Shown in pieces: positions 1 through 7,332 of a DNA stretch of 64,000 nucleotides. The stretch's first letter is position 1, and each line of letters opens with the position of its first letter. The notes beneath the pieces were generated by a model. The model searched no databases and was not told the origin of the DNA. It saw only the letters and a program-made list of their open reading frames with translations. Source of the DNA: Flavobacterium sp. CG_23.5 (GTDB taxonomy: Bacteria > Bacteroidota > Bacteroidia > Flavobacteriales > Flavobacteriaceae); assembly GCF_017875765.1 (NCBI RefSeq), contig NZ_JAGGNA010000001.1, positions 1,371,501 to 1,435,500 on the forward strand. Reading direction: 5' to 3'. Made by a program: the position numbers and the translations under genes.

Positions 1-263
1 AAAACAGCATCGATTTGAGGATGTGCTTTAAGAATTTCAATGATTGATTTAGTAGTTAGGGGTTTCAAGTAAATATGATCGGCCATGGATGGGTCGGTCA
101 TAATGGTTGCCGGATTGGAATTGATTAGGATAACTTCAATTCCTTCCTCACGGATAGAACGAGCAGATTGTGATCCCGCATAATCAAATTCACATGCTTG
201 ACCAATAACAATAGGACCTGAACCTATTATTAAAACTGATTTTATGGATGTATCTTTTGGCAT
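1..263 (-). CDS. carB: Carbamoyl phosphate synthase large subunit, N-terminal fragment
   Basis: Only the first 87 or so codons lie in the window; the gene runs off the left edge. The start codon is at 263 on the minus strand. The translation opens [20 protein letters not shown] and continues through [12 protein letters not shown] and [20 protein letters not shown], the hallmark N-terminal nucleotide-binding region of CarB. The enzyme makes carbamoyl phosphate from glutamine-derived ammonia, bicarbonate and two ATP for arginine and pyrimidine synthesis in the cytoplasm. The identification rests on this conserved N-terminus; nothing can be said about the rest of the protein. It faces the same way as rpmH, from which it is separated by a terminator. 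Confidence 0.95.
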   Translation of the reverse strand, partial: MPKDTSIKSVLIIGSGPIVIGQACEFDYAGSQSARSIREEGIEVILINSNPATIMTDPSMADHIYLKPLTTKSIIEILKAHPQIDAV

Positions 264-364
264 TGTAGTGTTGTATTGTGTTGTGTAGTTATTTTTTTCA
301 AAGATTAAAGTTACTCAACTTTAAGACTTTAAATCCGAGCCTTAATTTTTTTTTAACGACTAGG

Positions 365-402
365 TATAAAAAAAGGCGATACTAAAGAAAGTAACGCCTT
401 AT
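365..402 (-). terminator. Rho-independent terminator of rpmH
   Basis: Arms at 373-378 and 395-400 (AAGGCG/CGCCTT) form a hairpin. On the minus strand it is followed by a run of T (the A run at 368-374 on the plus strand). It lies directly after the rpmH stop and before carB. Confidence 0.8.
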
Positions 403-419
403 TTATGTTTATAAAAACA

Positions 420-581
420 TTATTTTTTGTGTCTTGGTTCACAAGAAACAGTCAATTTATGTCTTCCTTTAGCTCTTCTACGCGCTAGAACTTTTCTTCC
501 ATTTGCAGAAGCCATTCTGTCCATAAATCCGTGCTTATTTCTTCTTTTTCTTTTCGATGGTTGAAACGTTCTTTTGCTCAT
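420..581 (-). CDS. rpmH: 50S ribosomal protein bL34
   Basis: A 53-residue, very basic protein starting [20 protein letters not shown] and ending in CEPRHKK. This is the full-length signature of bL34, the smallest large-subunit protein, which binds 23S rRNA. The stop codon is at 420-422 and the start at 579-581. It has its own promoter (652-681, minus strand) and terminator (365-402), so it is probably a single-gene unit here. In many bacteria rpmH sits beside dnaA or rnpA; here its neighbours are carB and a TPR protein, as in other Flavobacteriaceae. Confidence 0.97.
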   Translation of the reverse strand: MSKRTFQPSKRKRRNKHGFMDRMASANGRKVLARRRAKGRHKLTVSCEPRHKK

Positions 582-651
582 TGCTTTGTATCTTTAAAAT
601 CTTATTTATATGTCTTCCTATTTCGAATAACTGTTATTCTAAAACCGAGTG

Positions 652-681
652 CAAATATACAAAGACTTTTTTTTCTCGCAA
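652..681 (-). promoter_or_regulatory. Promoter of rpmH (Bacteroidetes type)
   Basis: On the minus strand, TTG at 681-679 is followed after 19 bases by TATATTTG at 659-652. This matches the Bacteroidetes consensus TTG-N17-23-TAnnTTTG. It is placed about 70 bases upstream of the rpmH start. Confidence 0.8.
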
Positions 682-715
682 GCAGTTTTGTAAAAATATT
701 TTCAATTCATTTTAC

Positions 716-723
716 TATATTTG
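716..723 (+). promoter_or_regulatory. Minus-7 promoter element of the TPR-protein gene
   Basis: TATATTTG fits the TAnnTTTG minus-7 element and lies 21 bases before the ATG at 745. A TTTTG at 686-690 is a possible minus-33 element with 25-base spacing, longer than usual. It diverges from the rpmH promoter within the same 75 bases. Confidence 0.6.
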
Positions 724-744
724 TGATCTTAAAATAATCACACT

Positions 745-1260
745 ATGTTTCACAGAAATATTAAACTTATTATCGCTGGATTAATAATAGCGACAGGGAT
801 TTGGCAAATTACAGATGGAAATATCGGCAACGGTATATTCCTTATATTATTGAGTGCAATTCCTATTTTTCTTTACTTCAAAAACGAATTTATCTTACTT
901 GCCTTCTTAAAATTAAGAAAACAGGATTTTGAGGGCGCCAAAAAATGGCTAGCCTACATCAAAAATCCCGAAACTGCTTTAGTACAAAAACAACAGGGAT
1001 ACTTTAATTACTTGCACGGAATCATGCTTTCGCAAACAAATATCAATCAAGCAGAAAAATATTTCAAAAAAGCAATCGAATTGGGATTATCAATGGATAT
1101 GGACTTGGCTGTAGCCAAATTAAATTTAGCCGGAGTTGCCATGACGCGCCGAAGAAAGCTTGAAGCGAATACTCTATTGAATGAAGCTAAAAAATTAGAC
1201 AAGCAGAATATGTTGAAAGATCAAATCACAATGATGAAAGATCAGATGAAAAAAATATAA
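745..1260 (+). CDS. Small membrane protein with N-terminal hairpin and TPR-like domain (DUF2892-like)
   Basis: 171 residues. Two hydrophobic segments (about 7-24 and 30-45) form a membrane hairpin, resembling DUF2892. They are followed by a helical, charged region with a tetratricopeptide-like repeat around YFNYLHGIMLSQTNINQAEKYF and LNLAGVAMTRRRKLEANTLL. TPR units mediate protein contacts, so an anchoring or scaffolding role facing the cytoplasm is possible, but no specific function can be named. The start at 745 is supported by the minus-7 element at 716. A bidirectional terminator at 1292-1311 separates it from the convergent TauE gene. Confidence 0.8.
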   Translation: MFHRNIKLIIAGLIIATGIWQITDGNIGNGIFLILLSAIPIFLYFKNEFILLAFLKLRKQDFEGAKKWLAYIKNPETALVQKQQGYFNYLHGIMLSQTNINQAEKYFKKAIELGLSMDMDLAVAKLNLAGVAMTRRRKLEANTLLNEAKKLDKQNMLKDQITMMKDQMKKI

Positions 1261-1285
1261 GTTACTTTATTGTTATCAATTCCAT

Positions 1286-1320
1286 AAAAAAAACACCATT
1301 AGATTGGTGTTTTTTTTTAT
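1286..1320. terminator. Bidirectional terminator between convergent genes
   Basis: Arms 1292-1298 (AACACCA) and 1305-1311 (TGGTGTT) are flanked by A and T runs on both sides, so the hairpin can end transcripts from both the TPR gene and the TauE-type gene. Confidence 0.85.
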
Positions 1321-1688
1321 TTACTAAAAAGCATTTCTCCGGCTATAAGTAACAATACTACTCCAAATACCTTTTTTAATATTTTGGGATTAAGATTAAT
1401 TGCTATTTTACTCCCAAAATAACTTCCAACAATAAACAGTGCAGAAATGATTATCGCATATTTCCACTCAATTTGTCCGGCCCTATGATAATTTAATACT
1501 GCCAAAAAAGCAATTGGCGGCAACATTACCGCTAAACTTGTGCCTTGTGCCTGTTGTTGGGTCAGACCAATCAGTAAAAGCATTGGGACAATTATAATTC
1601 CTCCTCCAATACCTATTAATCCGCTTAAAATTCCCGCTGTTAACCCAATGCCAATCAATATTAAAACCGTTGTTGCTGTCATTTTCAT
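1317..1688 (-). CDS. Half-length TauE/SafE-family membrane permease
   Basis: 123 residues with about four membrane segments. It carries the TauE/SafE (DUF81) repeat signature GLTAGILSGLIGIGGGIIIVP near the N-terminus and a PPIAFLAVLNYHRAGQI loop. Family members of about 250 residues have two such repeats and export sulfite, sulfoacetate or other organic anions; this one has only one repeat and would have to work as a dimer. The reading frame is intact with a clean start and stop, so it looks like a natural short form, not a broken gene. It is third in a reverse operon after the lytic transglycosylase (17-base gap). The substrate is unknown. Confidence 0.85.
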   Translation of the reverse strand: MKMTATTVLILIGIGLTAGILSGLIGIGGGIIIVPMLLLIGLTQQQAQGTSLAVMLPPIAFLAVLNYHRAGQIEWKYAIIISALFIVGSYFGSKIAINLNPKILKKVFGVVLLLIAGEMLFSK

Positions 1689-1705
1689 ACTTTCTTTTAT
1701 GTTAA

Positions 1706-2629
1706 TTAATATCCTTTCAATGGAATTTCGATTTGATATTTTTTGCCCGTATCGTTTATTAATTTAGTTTCTCTAAGCCAAGGATTGTGTATTTTCAAAA
1801 TCTTATAATTAATTCCTTGCTCTTTTGCAAAGGCTGCCAGATCCGTTATTGAACTGTCGATTTCAATCTTTTTGGTAGGCAAAATTTCATACATCTCTCC
1901 AGGAAGTACTGTGAATCCATATTTTATAGGGTTTTTCATTATTTCTTTCAAAGTAAGAATCCTAAAAACATATCTCGACGTTTCTTCCGTAAGCAGTAAA
2001 TCATAATAATTAGTTACTTTTTGAATATCAATTTGCTTTTGCACACCCGTCATTCCTCCGTTATAAGAAGCCGCAGCCATTGTCCAACTTCCAAATTTCG
2101 CTTTGGCTTTCAAAAAATAGCTACAAGCTGCTTCTGTCGATTTTTCAAGATGATATCGCTCATCAACATTATCCGTAACTTCCATTCCTTTCTCTCTGGC
2201 CGTTTCAGGCATAAATTGCCACACTCCTCGCGCTCCTGCGGGAGAAACGGCGTTAACCAAACCACTTTCTATAACTGCCAAATATTTAAAATCATCCGGA
2301 ATACCATTTTTTTTAAGAATAGGTTCAATAACTGGAAAAGCACGATTGGCTCTTTTTATATTCAGAATAGTCGATGCTTGCGAATTGATATTTATCAGCA
2401 ATTCTCTATCGAGACGCTCTCTAACATCCGATAATTTTAAAGGTGTTTCTTCACCGGCAAAGTCAAGTTTCTCAGGAAAATATGTAGAAATTCCTTGTTT
2501 ATTGATTTTATCTTTTGAATCATATGTTGTTGCAAAAACAAATAGTCCACTTACAAAAATCACTATACTAATTATTCCAACTTTTTTTATCATTTCCATA
2601 TTTTCCTTTTTTATTTTATGCATTGTCAC
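1706..2629 (-). CDS. Lytic transglycosylase (SLT domain, MltD-like)
   Basis: 307 residues. One N-terminal membrane or signal segment (about 17-34) precedes a periplasmic SLT domain. The catalytic glutamate is E121 in AVIESGL, followed by SPAGARGVWQFMPETA and the AAASYNGG motif. It cleaves peptidoglycan glycan strands with formation of 1,6-anhydromuramic ends. The C-terminal 60 residues may bind peptidoglycan but show no clear LysM. The start is uncertain: M1, M3, M11 and M13 are all possible, and M11 or M13 gives a more usual signal anchor. It lies 17 bases after the hydrolase stop and 17 before TauE, suggesting one transcript. Confidence 0.9.
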   Translation of the reverse strand: MTMHKIKKENMEMIKKVGIISIVIFVSGLFVFATTYDSKDKINKQGISTYFPEKLDFAGEETPLKLSDVRERLDRELLININSQASTILNIKRANRAFPVIEPILKKNGIPDDFKYLAVIESGLVNAVSPAGARGVWQFMPETAREKGMEVTDNVDERYHLEKSTEAACSYFLKAKAKFGSWTMAAASYNGGMTGVQKQIDIQKVTNYYDLLLTEETSRYVFRILTLKEIMKNPIKYGFTVLPGEMYEILPTKKIEIDSSITDLAAFAKEQGINYKILKIHNPWLRETKLINDTGKKYQIEIPLKGY

Positions 2630-2646
2630 AATAATCAGTCCGCATT

Positions 2647-3309
2647 CTACTTTGAATTTAAAATAATAGCCGGTAAATTTTCATTCAACCATTTGTATTT
2701 ATTCAAAATCATGACATGGGTACCGCCTTTTACAACGATGCAATTCTTAATATATTTTATAGGAAAAACATCATCCATATCGCCATGTATATGAATTACA
2801 TTCTCATCAACACTGATTCTATCCCAAAGAATAACTTTTTCAACAGCCCATTCCAAATAACCAATATCACGAACCGAAAGAAATTTTTCATACAATTTCA
2901 ACCGCTTATTGATTTTTTCACCAAAAGAAAACTTAGCCAAATTCTCTATGTTTAAAAGCAGACTCATCGGAATTAGTTTGTACGCTTTAGTAGTTTTGGC
3001 TATTTTCAATCTTCTTGGGAATTCCAAATTACTTTTTACACTCGAAATAATAATTACTTTCCTGGCCTCAATATAGCGAGCCATTTCCTGAACTAAAATA
3101 CCACCAAACGAAACTCCAATTAAAACTGGATTTGGTTGTTTTATTTTCTCTGCAATTCTCTTGGCATAATCGGCCAACGATTCCTTATCTAAAGGAATTT
3201 CCCATTCCAACAGATGAATTTCAAAAACATCTTCAGGAAGAACAATTCGCTCAAAAATTGCAGTACTGGCCGCTAATCCTGGCATTAAATAAACAGGTAT
3301 TTTACTCAT
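2647..3309 (-). CDS. Alpha/beta hydrolase
   Basis: 220 residues with the alpha/beta hydrolase fold. The nucleophile elbow is GVSFGG (S67), the acid is probably D177 or D179 in HIHGDMDDVFP, and the histidine is H198 in KGGTHVMI, so the triad is complete. There is no signal peptide, so it is cytoplasmic. The substrate cannot be told from sequence. It is the first gene of a reverse operon with a lytic transglycosylase and a TauE-type permease. The ATG at 3309 is preceded by a long AT-rich intergenic region that holds its promoter. Confidence 0.88.
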   Translation of the reverse strand: MSKIPVYLMPGLAASTAIFERIVLPEDVFEIHLLEWEIPLDKESLADYAKRIAEKIKQPNPVLIGVSFGGILVQEMARYIEARKVIIISSVKSNLEFPRRLKIAKTTKAYKLIPMSLLLNIENLAKFSFGEKINKRLKLYEKFLSVRDIGYLEWAVEKVILWDRISVDENVIHIHGDMDDVFPIKYIKNCIVVKGGTHVMILNKYKWLNENLPAIILNSK

Positions 3310-3814
3310 AATAGCTTTTAACGATTTTATAACAGCATTCCAATTTACTATCTCGATTTTTTTATAAAATTAATTTTTTTATTCAAACCTGTTTGAATTT
3401 TCGCTTTATATTATCAATAATTTATGACTATAAAACCCATAAAATTCAATTAAAACGCAAAACTGATTTTAGTTACCTTAATGCCGCGACTATGGACATT
3501 TACTGACAAAGAAGGAGTTACGCCAAGATACGCCTCAAAATCATTTGATATTGAAAACCAAATCAATACCTTTGTAAAGATTCTTTAAAGAAAGGTTTTA
3601 AAAAAATAAATTACTTTGGGCTTATCGCAAAATGTTTTTATTTAAAAATTTTCGAAAGCAACACCAATACTTCATATTAAATATCCAGTACTCACAACAA
3701 AGTAAATCTTTTCTTGGCTAAAGACAACTTGATTTTATATCAGGGTTTAAAGGCAAAAGATGCCGTACAGATTAAATAATTTTGGTAGAAACACCAATAA
3801 ATCACAATTAATAT
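3310..3814. other. 505-base intergenic region with an orphan promoter and possible coding remnants
   Basis: No full-length gene is recognisable. The region holds a TACCTTTG promoter-like element with a palindrome (listed separately). It also holds two short stretches that read like protein but lead nowhere: 3481-3588 (starts MPRLWTFTDKEGVTPRYASK, 35 codons) and a stop-free run ending at 3777 that reads LILYQGLKAKDAVQIK. I do not recognise a family in either. Confidence 0.5.
3567..3592 (+). promoter_or_regulatory. Orphan promoter-like element with palindrome
   Basis: TACCTTTG at 3567-3574 is followed six bases later by the perfect 12-base palindrome TTCTTTAAAGAA at 3581-3592. The arrangement, and the bases just before it (CAATACCTTTGTA), closely match the MarR promoter at 4498-4523. 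The first intact gene downstream is at 3815. Confidence 0.4.
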
Positions 3815-4117
3815 ATGGAAACGGATATGACGATGGAAATTAAAGACAATGCTTTTGCAAGACAATTTGAAACTACAGTAGAAGAAGGATTAGTTTCAGT
3901 GGAATATTCTTTTCAGGAAAAAAAGATATTTTTAACAAAAATCAACACCCCTGATTCATTTGAAGACGAAGAATTCATCACCAATTTCCTCAAAAACATT
4001 ATGGGAATTGCCATTGAACGAAAATTTAAAGTCGTTCCAATCCTTCCTAAAATAGTAGTATTTTTCAAAAAAAATCCTGTTTATAAAGAGCTACTCCCTC
4101 CCGGAATAAGACTATAA
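3815..4117 (+). CDS. Small GNAT-like N-acetyltransferase (YjdJ type)
   Basis: 100 residues, the length of the short Gcn5-related acetyltransferase family (PF14542). The C-terminal half, GIAIERKFKVVPILPKIV followed by FFKKNPVYKELL, matches the family pattern in which residues after the acetyl-CoA site read KVVP-xxP-xxxxFxxxxPxYxxLL. The acetyl acceptor is not known for this family. The start may be any of the Met codons at residues 1, 5 or 7; the later ones still leave a complete domain. A strong terminator follows 4 bases after the stop. Confidence 0.75.
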   Translation: METDMTMEIKDNAFARQFETTVEEGLVSVEYSFQEKKIFLTKINTPDSFEDEEFITNFLKNIMGIAIERKFKVVPILPKIVVFFKKNPVYKELLPPGIRL

Positions 4118-4154
4118 AAAAAGCGACTGTATCCTAAAATACAGTCGCTTTTTC
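4117..4154 (+). terminator. Strong rho-independent terminator
   Basis: A 12-bp perfect stem, 4121-4132 with 4139-4150, has a 6-base loop and is followed by TTTTTCTTT. It ends the GNAT-like gene. Confidence 0.9.
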
Positions 4155-4497
4155 TTTAAATGCATAAAACAAAATTAATAACACATTTTGTTACTTCCTT
4201 TTAGCCAACGATAAACCTTGCTGCCTAGTCGGGCTGAGTGGATATGCAAAAAACTACACAATAATTCAAGAAATATTTTTGTACTTAAATTGATTATTAA
4301 ATACTTTAAACTTTTGTAATTGAAATCAGAATACGTAACCATACCTCTTTGAAATAGAATCGTACTGATAAACGAATAGTTACATGAATAACCCTATAAA
4401 AAATTCAGGATGATTCAATGAAATTAGACCTTTAAAGTCTAATTCAATTGTTCATTTAAAATAAAAAAATAAAACCAACAATTATACAGAAAATCTC
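4155..4497. other. Intergenic region before the MarR operon, no gene seen
   Basis: AT-rich with no coding stretch that I recognise on either strand. The slightly GC-richer island at about 4200-4240 has no identifiable RNA fold or gene match. The promoter for the MarR operon begins just after it. Confidence 0.5.
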
Positions 4498-4499
4498 AA

Positions 4500-4523
4500 T
4501 ACCTTTGTAGTTGTTTAAACAAC
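4500..4523 (+). promoter_or_regulatory. MarR-operon promoter with overlapping palindromic operator
   Basis: The minus-7 element TACCTTTG (4500-4507) is followed by the perfect 14-base palindrome GTTGTTTAAACAAC (4510-4523), which spans the expected transcription start and ends 6 bases before the MarR ATG. MarR proteins bind palindromes of this size, so autorepression is the simple reading. No good minus-33 TTG lies 17-23 bases upstream. Confidence 0.65.
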
Positions 4524-4529
4524 CTTATT

Positions 4530-4976
4530 ATGGAAACTATTTTTTCTATTGAAAATCTGTATACTATTTTATCAGGAAGAACTCACTCTGCTTTTAACAG
4601 AGCCTTACTGGCTAATTTTAGAAAAAATAATATCCTATTAACTAGAGAACAGTGGACGATTTTGGGCGTTTTATGGAAAAATGACGGCTGTACACAGCAA
4701 ACCTTAGCAAATCAAACCTCCACAGACAAACCTGGGATAACTCGCTTAATTGATAATTTAGAAAAAGAAAACCTAGTAGAACGACATCCTGATACCAATG
4801 ACAAACGATTGAAATTAATTTATCTCACACCCAAGGGAAAATCAATTGAAGAAGAAGTATTGAATGTAGTCAATCAAACTCTTAAAGAGGCAGTAAAAGA
4901 CATTGAACCTGAAAGGCTTCAAATAGTAAAAGAGACTTTCTTACAGATTTATGATAATTTAGAAACAAAAAAATAA
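4530..4976 (+). CDS. MarR-family transcriptional regulator
   Basis: 148 residues with the MarR winged-helix fold: N-terminal dimerisation helices, a recognition region around TQQTLANQTSTDKPGITRLI, the wing NLEKENLVERHPDTNDKRLK, and a C-terminal helix. MarR proteins are dimeric repressors that usually release DNA on binding small phenolic or drug-like ligands. It leads an export operon, with the TolC gene starting one base after its stop, and a 14-base palindrome overlaps its promoter. It therefore most likely represses its own operon and responds to a substrate of the pump. The ligand is unknown. Confidence 0.92.
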   Translation: METIFSIENLYTILSGRTHSAFNRALLANFRKNNILLTREQWTILGVLWKNDGCTQQTLANQTSTDKPGITRLIDNLEKENLVERHPDTNDKRLKLIYLTPKGKSIEEEVLNVVNQTLKEAVKDIEPERLQIVKETFLQIYDNLETKK

Positions 4977-4977
4977 G

Positions 4978-6363
4978 ATGAAAAAATATTTAGCCCTTTC
5001 CATCCTTCTGCTATTTTCAATTGCGACGAGCTATGCTCAAATAGAAGTTTCAACATCCTTACAAGAAGCGGTTCATAAAGCAATTGAAAAGAATAGTTCT
5101 ATCAAAAATAAAGAACTCGAAATCGAAAAACTAAACCTTCAGGAAAAGAGCGTTTGGAATAAATACATCCCAACCGTTGAAGCGAGTGCTATTTATTCTT
5201 ATTTTGATAATAAAACTACGATAGATCTTCCCGCCACGACTGTCCCCATCGTTAATAATCCGCTGTTTGAAGGCAAATCAACTTTCGATAATTATGGAAA
5301 CATTTTTAATGGAAGTTTGATGGCAAAAACCGTTTTATTTAGCGGTATGCAAATTCCTAACGGTGCCAAGGCGCTGAAACAAAAGGCCATCGGAACGGAA
5401 TACCTCAAAGAATCAGAAAAAGACGTCATTATAAAAGACGTCATTAATACTTTTGACCAAATCGCTTTATTAAATGAAGTGGAAAAACTTATAAATGACA
5501 GTGATAAAAGATTGCAAACAGAAACCAAAAGAGTTTCAAAAGCTATCGAACAGGGTCTTGCTATTCCTTATGACAGAGATAAAATAAAATTAGCTTCATT
5601 AGAATTGGGCTCTAAAAGAATTGAACTGGAGGGAAAACGCAAATTAGTCTATAGAAAAATCCGCTATCTCACTGGCTATACAGATTCAGAAATAAATAAT
5701 GTTCAATATAATTTGGTTCCATATATAATTACGGATGAAAAATTAAGTACCGAAAACAAACAGGAAATCAAAGCCTTAGAATCATTCAAATTGGCGTACG
5801 AATATTTGCTAAAGAAAGAAAAAGGCACTTATCTTCCCACTTTAGGCGCTTTTGGAGGAGTCACGCACTCTAGTCTATTTAATGCAAATACGACAACCCC
5901 CATAATTACTGGCATAAATGCTGCGCTGTATTTAGGCCTAAATGAATTGACAATAAGTCCAAATTGGATGATTGGAGCAGGAATGAAATGGGAAGTATTT
6001 GCCGGTTTTGAAAGAAAACACAAAGTTCATGAAGCCAAGATAAACATAGAACAAGTACAAAACCAAATTGATGATACCAAAGAAAAATTACAATTGCTTC
6101 TGGAAAACAACCTTGTAAACTATTCTGTTTTGAATCAAAAAATAGAAATAGCATCGCAACAAGAGAAAATCGCCAGTAACAATTTGAACTTAGCCATCAA
6201 ACAATATAAAGAAGGCCTGATAAATATCTCTGAGCGTTTAGAAGCCGAAAATGATTCTTATAAGTCATCGTTAAACAAAATAAACACACTAATAGAACAG
6301 CGATTAGCAGCTATTGAAACCATTATAGCCACAGGTGAATTAACAAAACATATATCAAATTAA
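4978..6363 (+). CDS. TolC-family outer membrane channel of an export system
   Basis: 461 residues with a signal peptide (MKKYLALSILLLFSIATSYA, cleavage before Q21). Two long coiled-coil helical repeats, typical of the outer membrane efflux protein family, surround beta-strand segments rich in aromatic residues. In the trimer these form an outer-membrane barrel and periplasmic tunnel. It starts 1 base after MarR and 12 bases before the HlyD lipoprotein, so it is cotranscribed. It would provide the exit duct for the adaptor and permease encoded downstream. Confidence 0.92.
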   Translation: MKKYLALSILLLFSIATSYAQIEVSTSLQEAVHKAIEKNSSIKNKELEIEKLNLQEKSVWNKYIPTVEASAIYSYFDNKTTIDLPATTVPIVNNPLFEGKSTFDNYGNIFNGSLMAKTVLFSGMQIPNGAKALKQKAIGTEYLKESEKDVIIKDVINTFDQIALLNEVEKLINDSDKRLQTETKRVSKAIEQGLAIPYDRDKIKLASLELGSKRIELEGKRKLVYRKIRYLTGYTDSEINNVQYNLVPYIITDEKLSTENKQEIKALESFKLAYEYLLKKEKGTYLPTLGAFGGVTHSSLFNANTTTPIITGINAALYLGLNELTISPNWMIGAGMKWEVFAGFERKHKVHEAKINIEQVQNQIDDTKEKLQLLLENNLVNYSVLNQKIEIASQQEKIASNNLNLAIKQYKEGLINISERLEAENDSYKSSLNKINTLIEQRLAAIETIIATGELTKHISN

Positions 6364-6375
6364 AAGTAAGAATCT

Positions 6376-7329
6376 ATGAAAAAAATTATCACTTTAGTGG
6401 CAATCACAACTTTATTTATTGGTTGTGGAAAATCAAAAAACGAAGGTCAAATTCAAGGAAAAGTAGAAAAAGAACAAATTGCCGTAGTCAGTAAGATTCC
6501 CGGCAAAATTGTAAAAATATTTGTAAAAGAAGGCGATTTGGTAAAAAAAGGAGATACACTTGCTATCCTTGATATTCCAGAAGTTGACGCAAAAAAGAAT
6601 CAGGCAGAAGGCGCAGTTACTTCGGCAAAAGCACAGTACAATATGGCTGTAAAAGGAGCAACTGAAAACCAAATTAAACAACTTGAAGCCAAAAAACAAG
6701 GTCTGAAAGAACAATATGAATTTGCGCAAAAATCTATAAAACGATTAAGTAATATGCTCAAAGATTCCTTGGTTTCTCAACAAACCTACGATGAAACCTT
6801 TGCGAAATATCAAGGAGCACAGGCACAATATTCAGCTGTGCAAGCAGAATTAGACGAAGCAAAAAAAGGCGGACGAATCGAGCAGCAAACTATGGCTCTT
6901 GGCCAACAAGACAAGGCCATTGGCGCATTGCAGGAAGTAGAAACTGCTGACAAAGAGCGCTACATTATTGCTCCCCAAGATATGAGTATCGAAACCATCA
7001 CTCTAAACTTAGGAGAGCTGGCATTACCGGGATATACCTTATTTAACGGATATATAACTGATAGTATTTACTTCCGTTTTACCGTTGTGGAAAGCCAATT
7101 GGATAAAGTAAAAAAAGGGCAGGAAATAACAGTTCATGTTCCCTATAAAAAGAACGACATAAAAGGAATTGTCACCACCGTAAAACAATTGGGAGCTTAC
7201 GGAAATATTGCAACTGCTTATCCTGATTATGAAATGCAGGAAAGTTTGTTTGAAATAAAAATAACCCCTTCTAATGGCGAAGAAGCAAAAGACTTGATTA
7301 CAAAAACCACAGTAACTTTATCCCTATAA
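6376..7329 (+). CDS. HlyD/MFP-family periplasmic adaptor lipoprotein
   Basis: 317 residues. The N-terminus is a lipoprotein signal, with the lipid-carrying cysteine at C17 (FIGCG). A biotinyl-lipoyl-like half-motif, KIPGKIVKIFVKEGDLVKKG (residues about 42-61), is followed by a long alpha-helical hairpin and the beta-barrel domain. Adaptors of this family join an inner-membrane permease to TolC. It lies between the TolC gene and the ABC-2 permease with very short gaps (12 and 3 bases). Similar triads export drugs or toxins. Confidence 0.9.
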   Translation: MKKIITLVAITTLFIGCGKSKNEGQIQGKVEKEQIAVVSKIPGKIVKIFVKEGDLVKKGDTLAILDIPEVDAKKNQAEGAVTSAKAQYNMAVKGATENQIKQLEAKKQGLKEQYEFAQKSIKRLSNMLKDSLVSQQTYDETFAKYQGAQAQYSAVQAELDEAKKGGRIEQQTMALGQQDKAIGALQEVETADKERYIIAPQDMSIETITLNLGELALPGYTLFNGYITDSIYFRFTVVESQLDKVKKGQEITVHVPYKKNDIKGIVTTVKQLGAYGNIATAYPDYEMQESLFEIKITPSNGEEAKDLITKTTVTLSL

Positions 7330-7332
7330 ATT

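Noticed and set aside
1540..1767. 75-codon plus-strand frame opposite the TauE gene
   Set aside because: It is a mirror of a membrane-protein gene, with no promoter or homology of its own.
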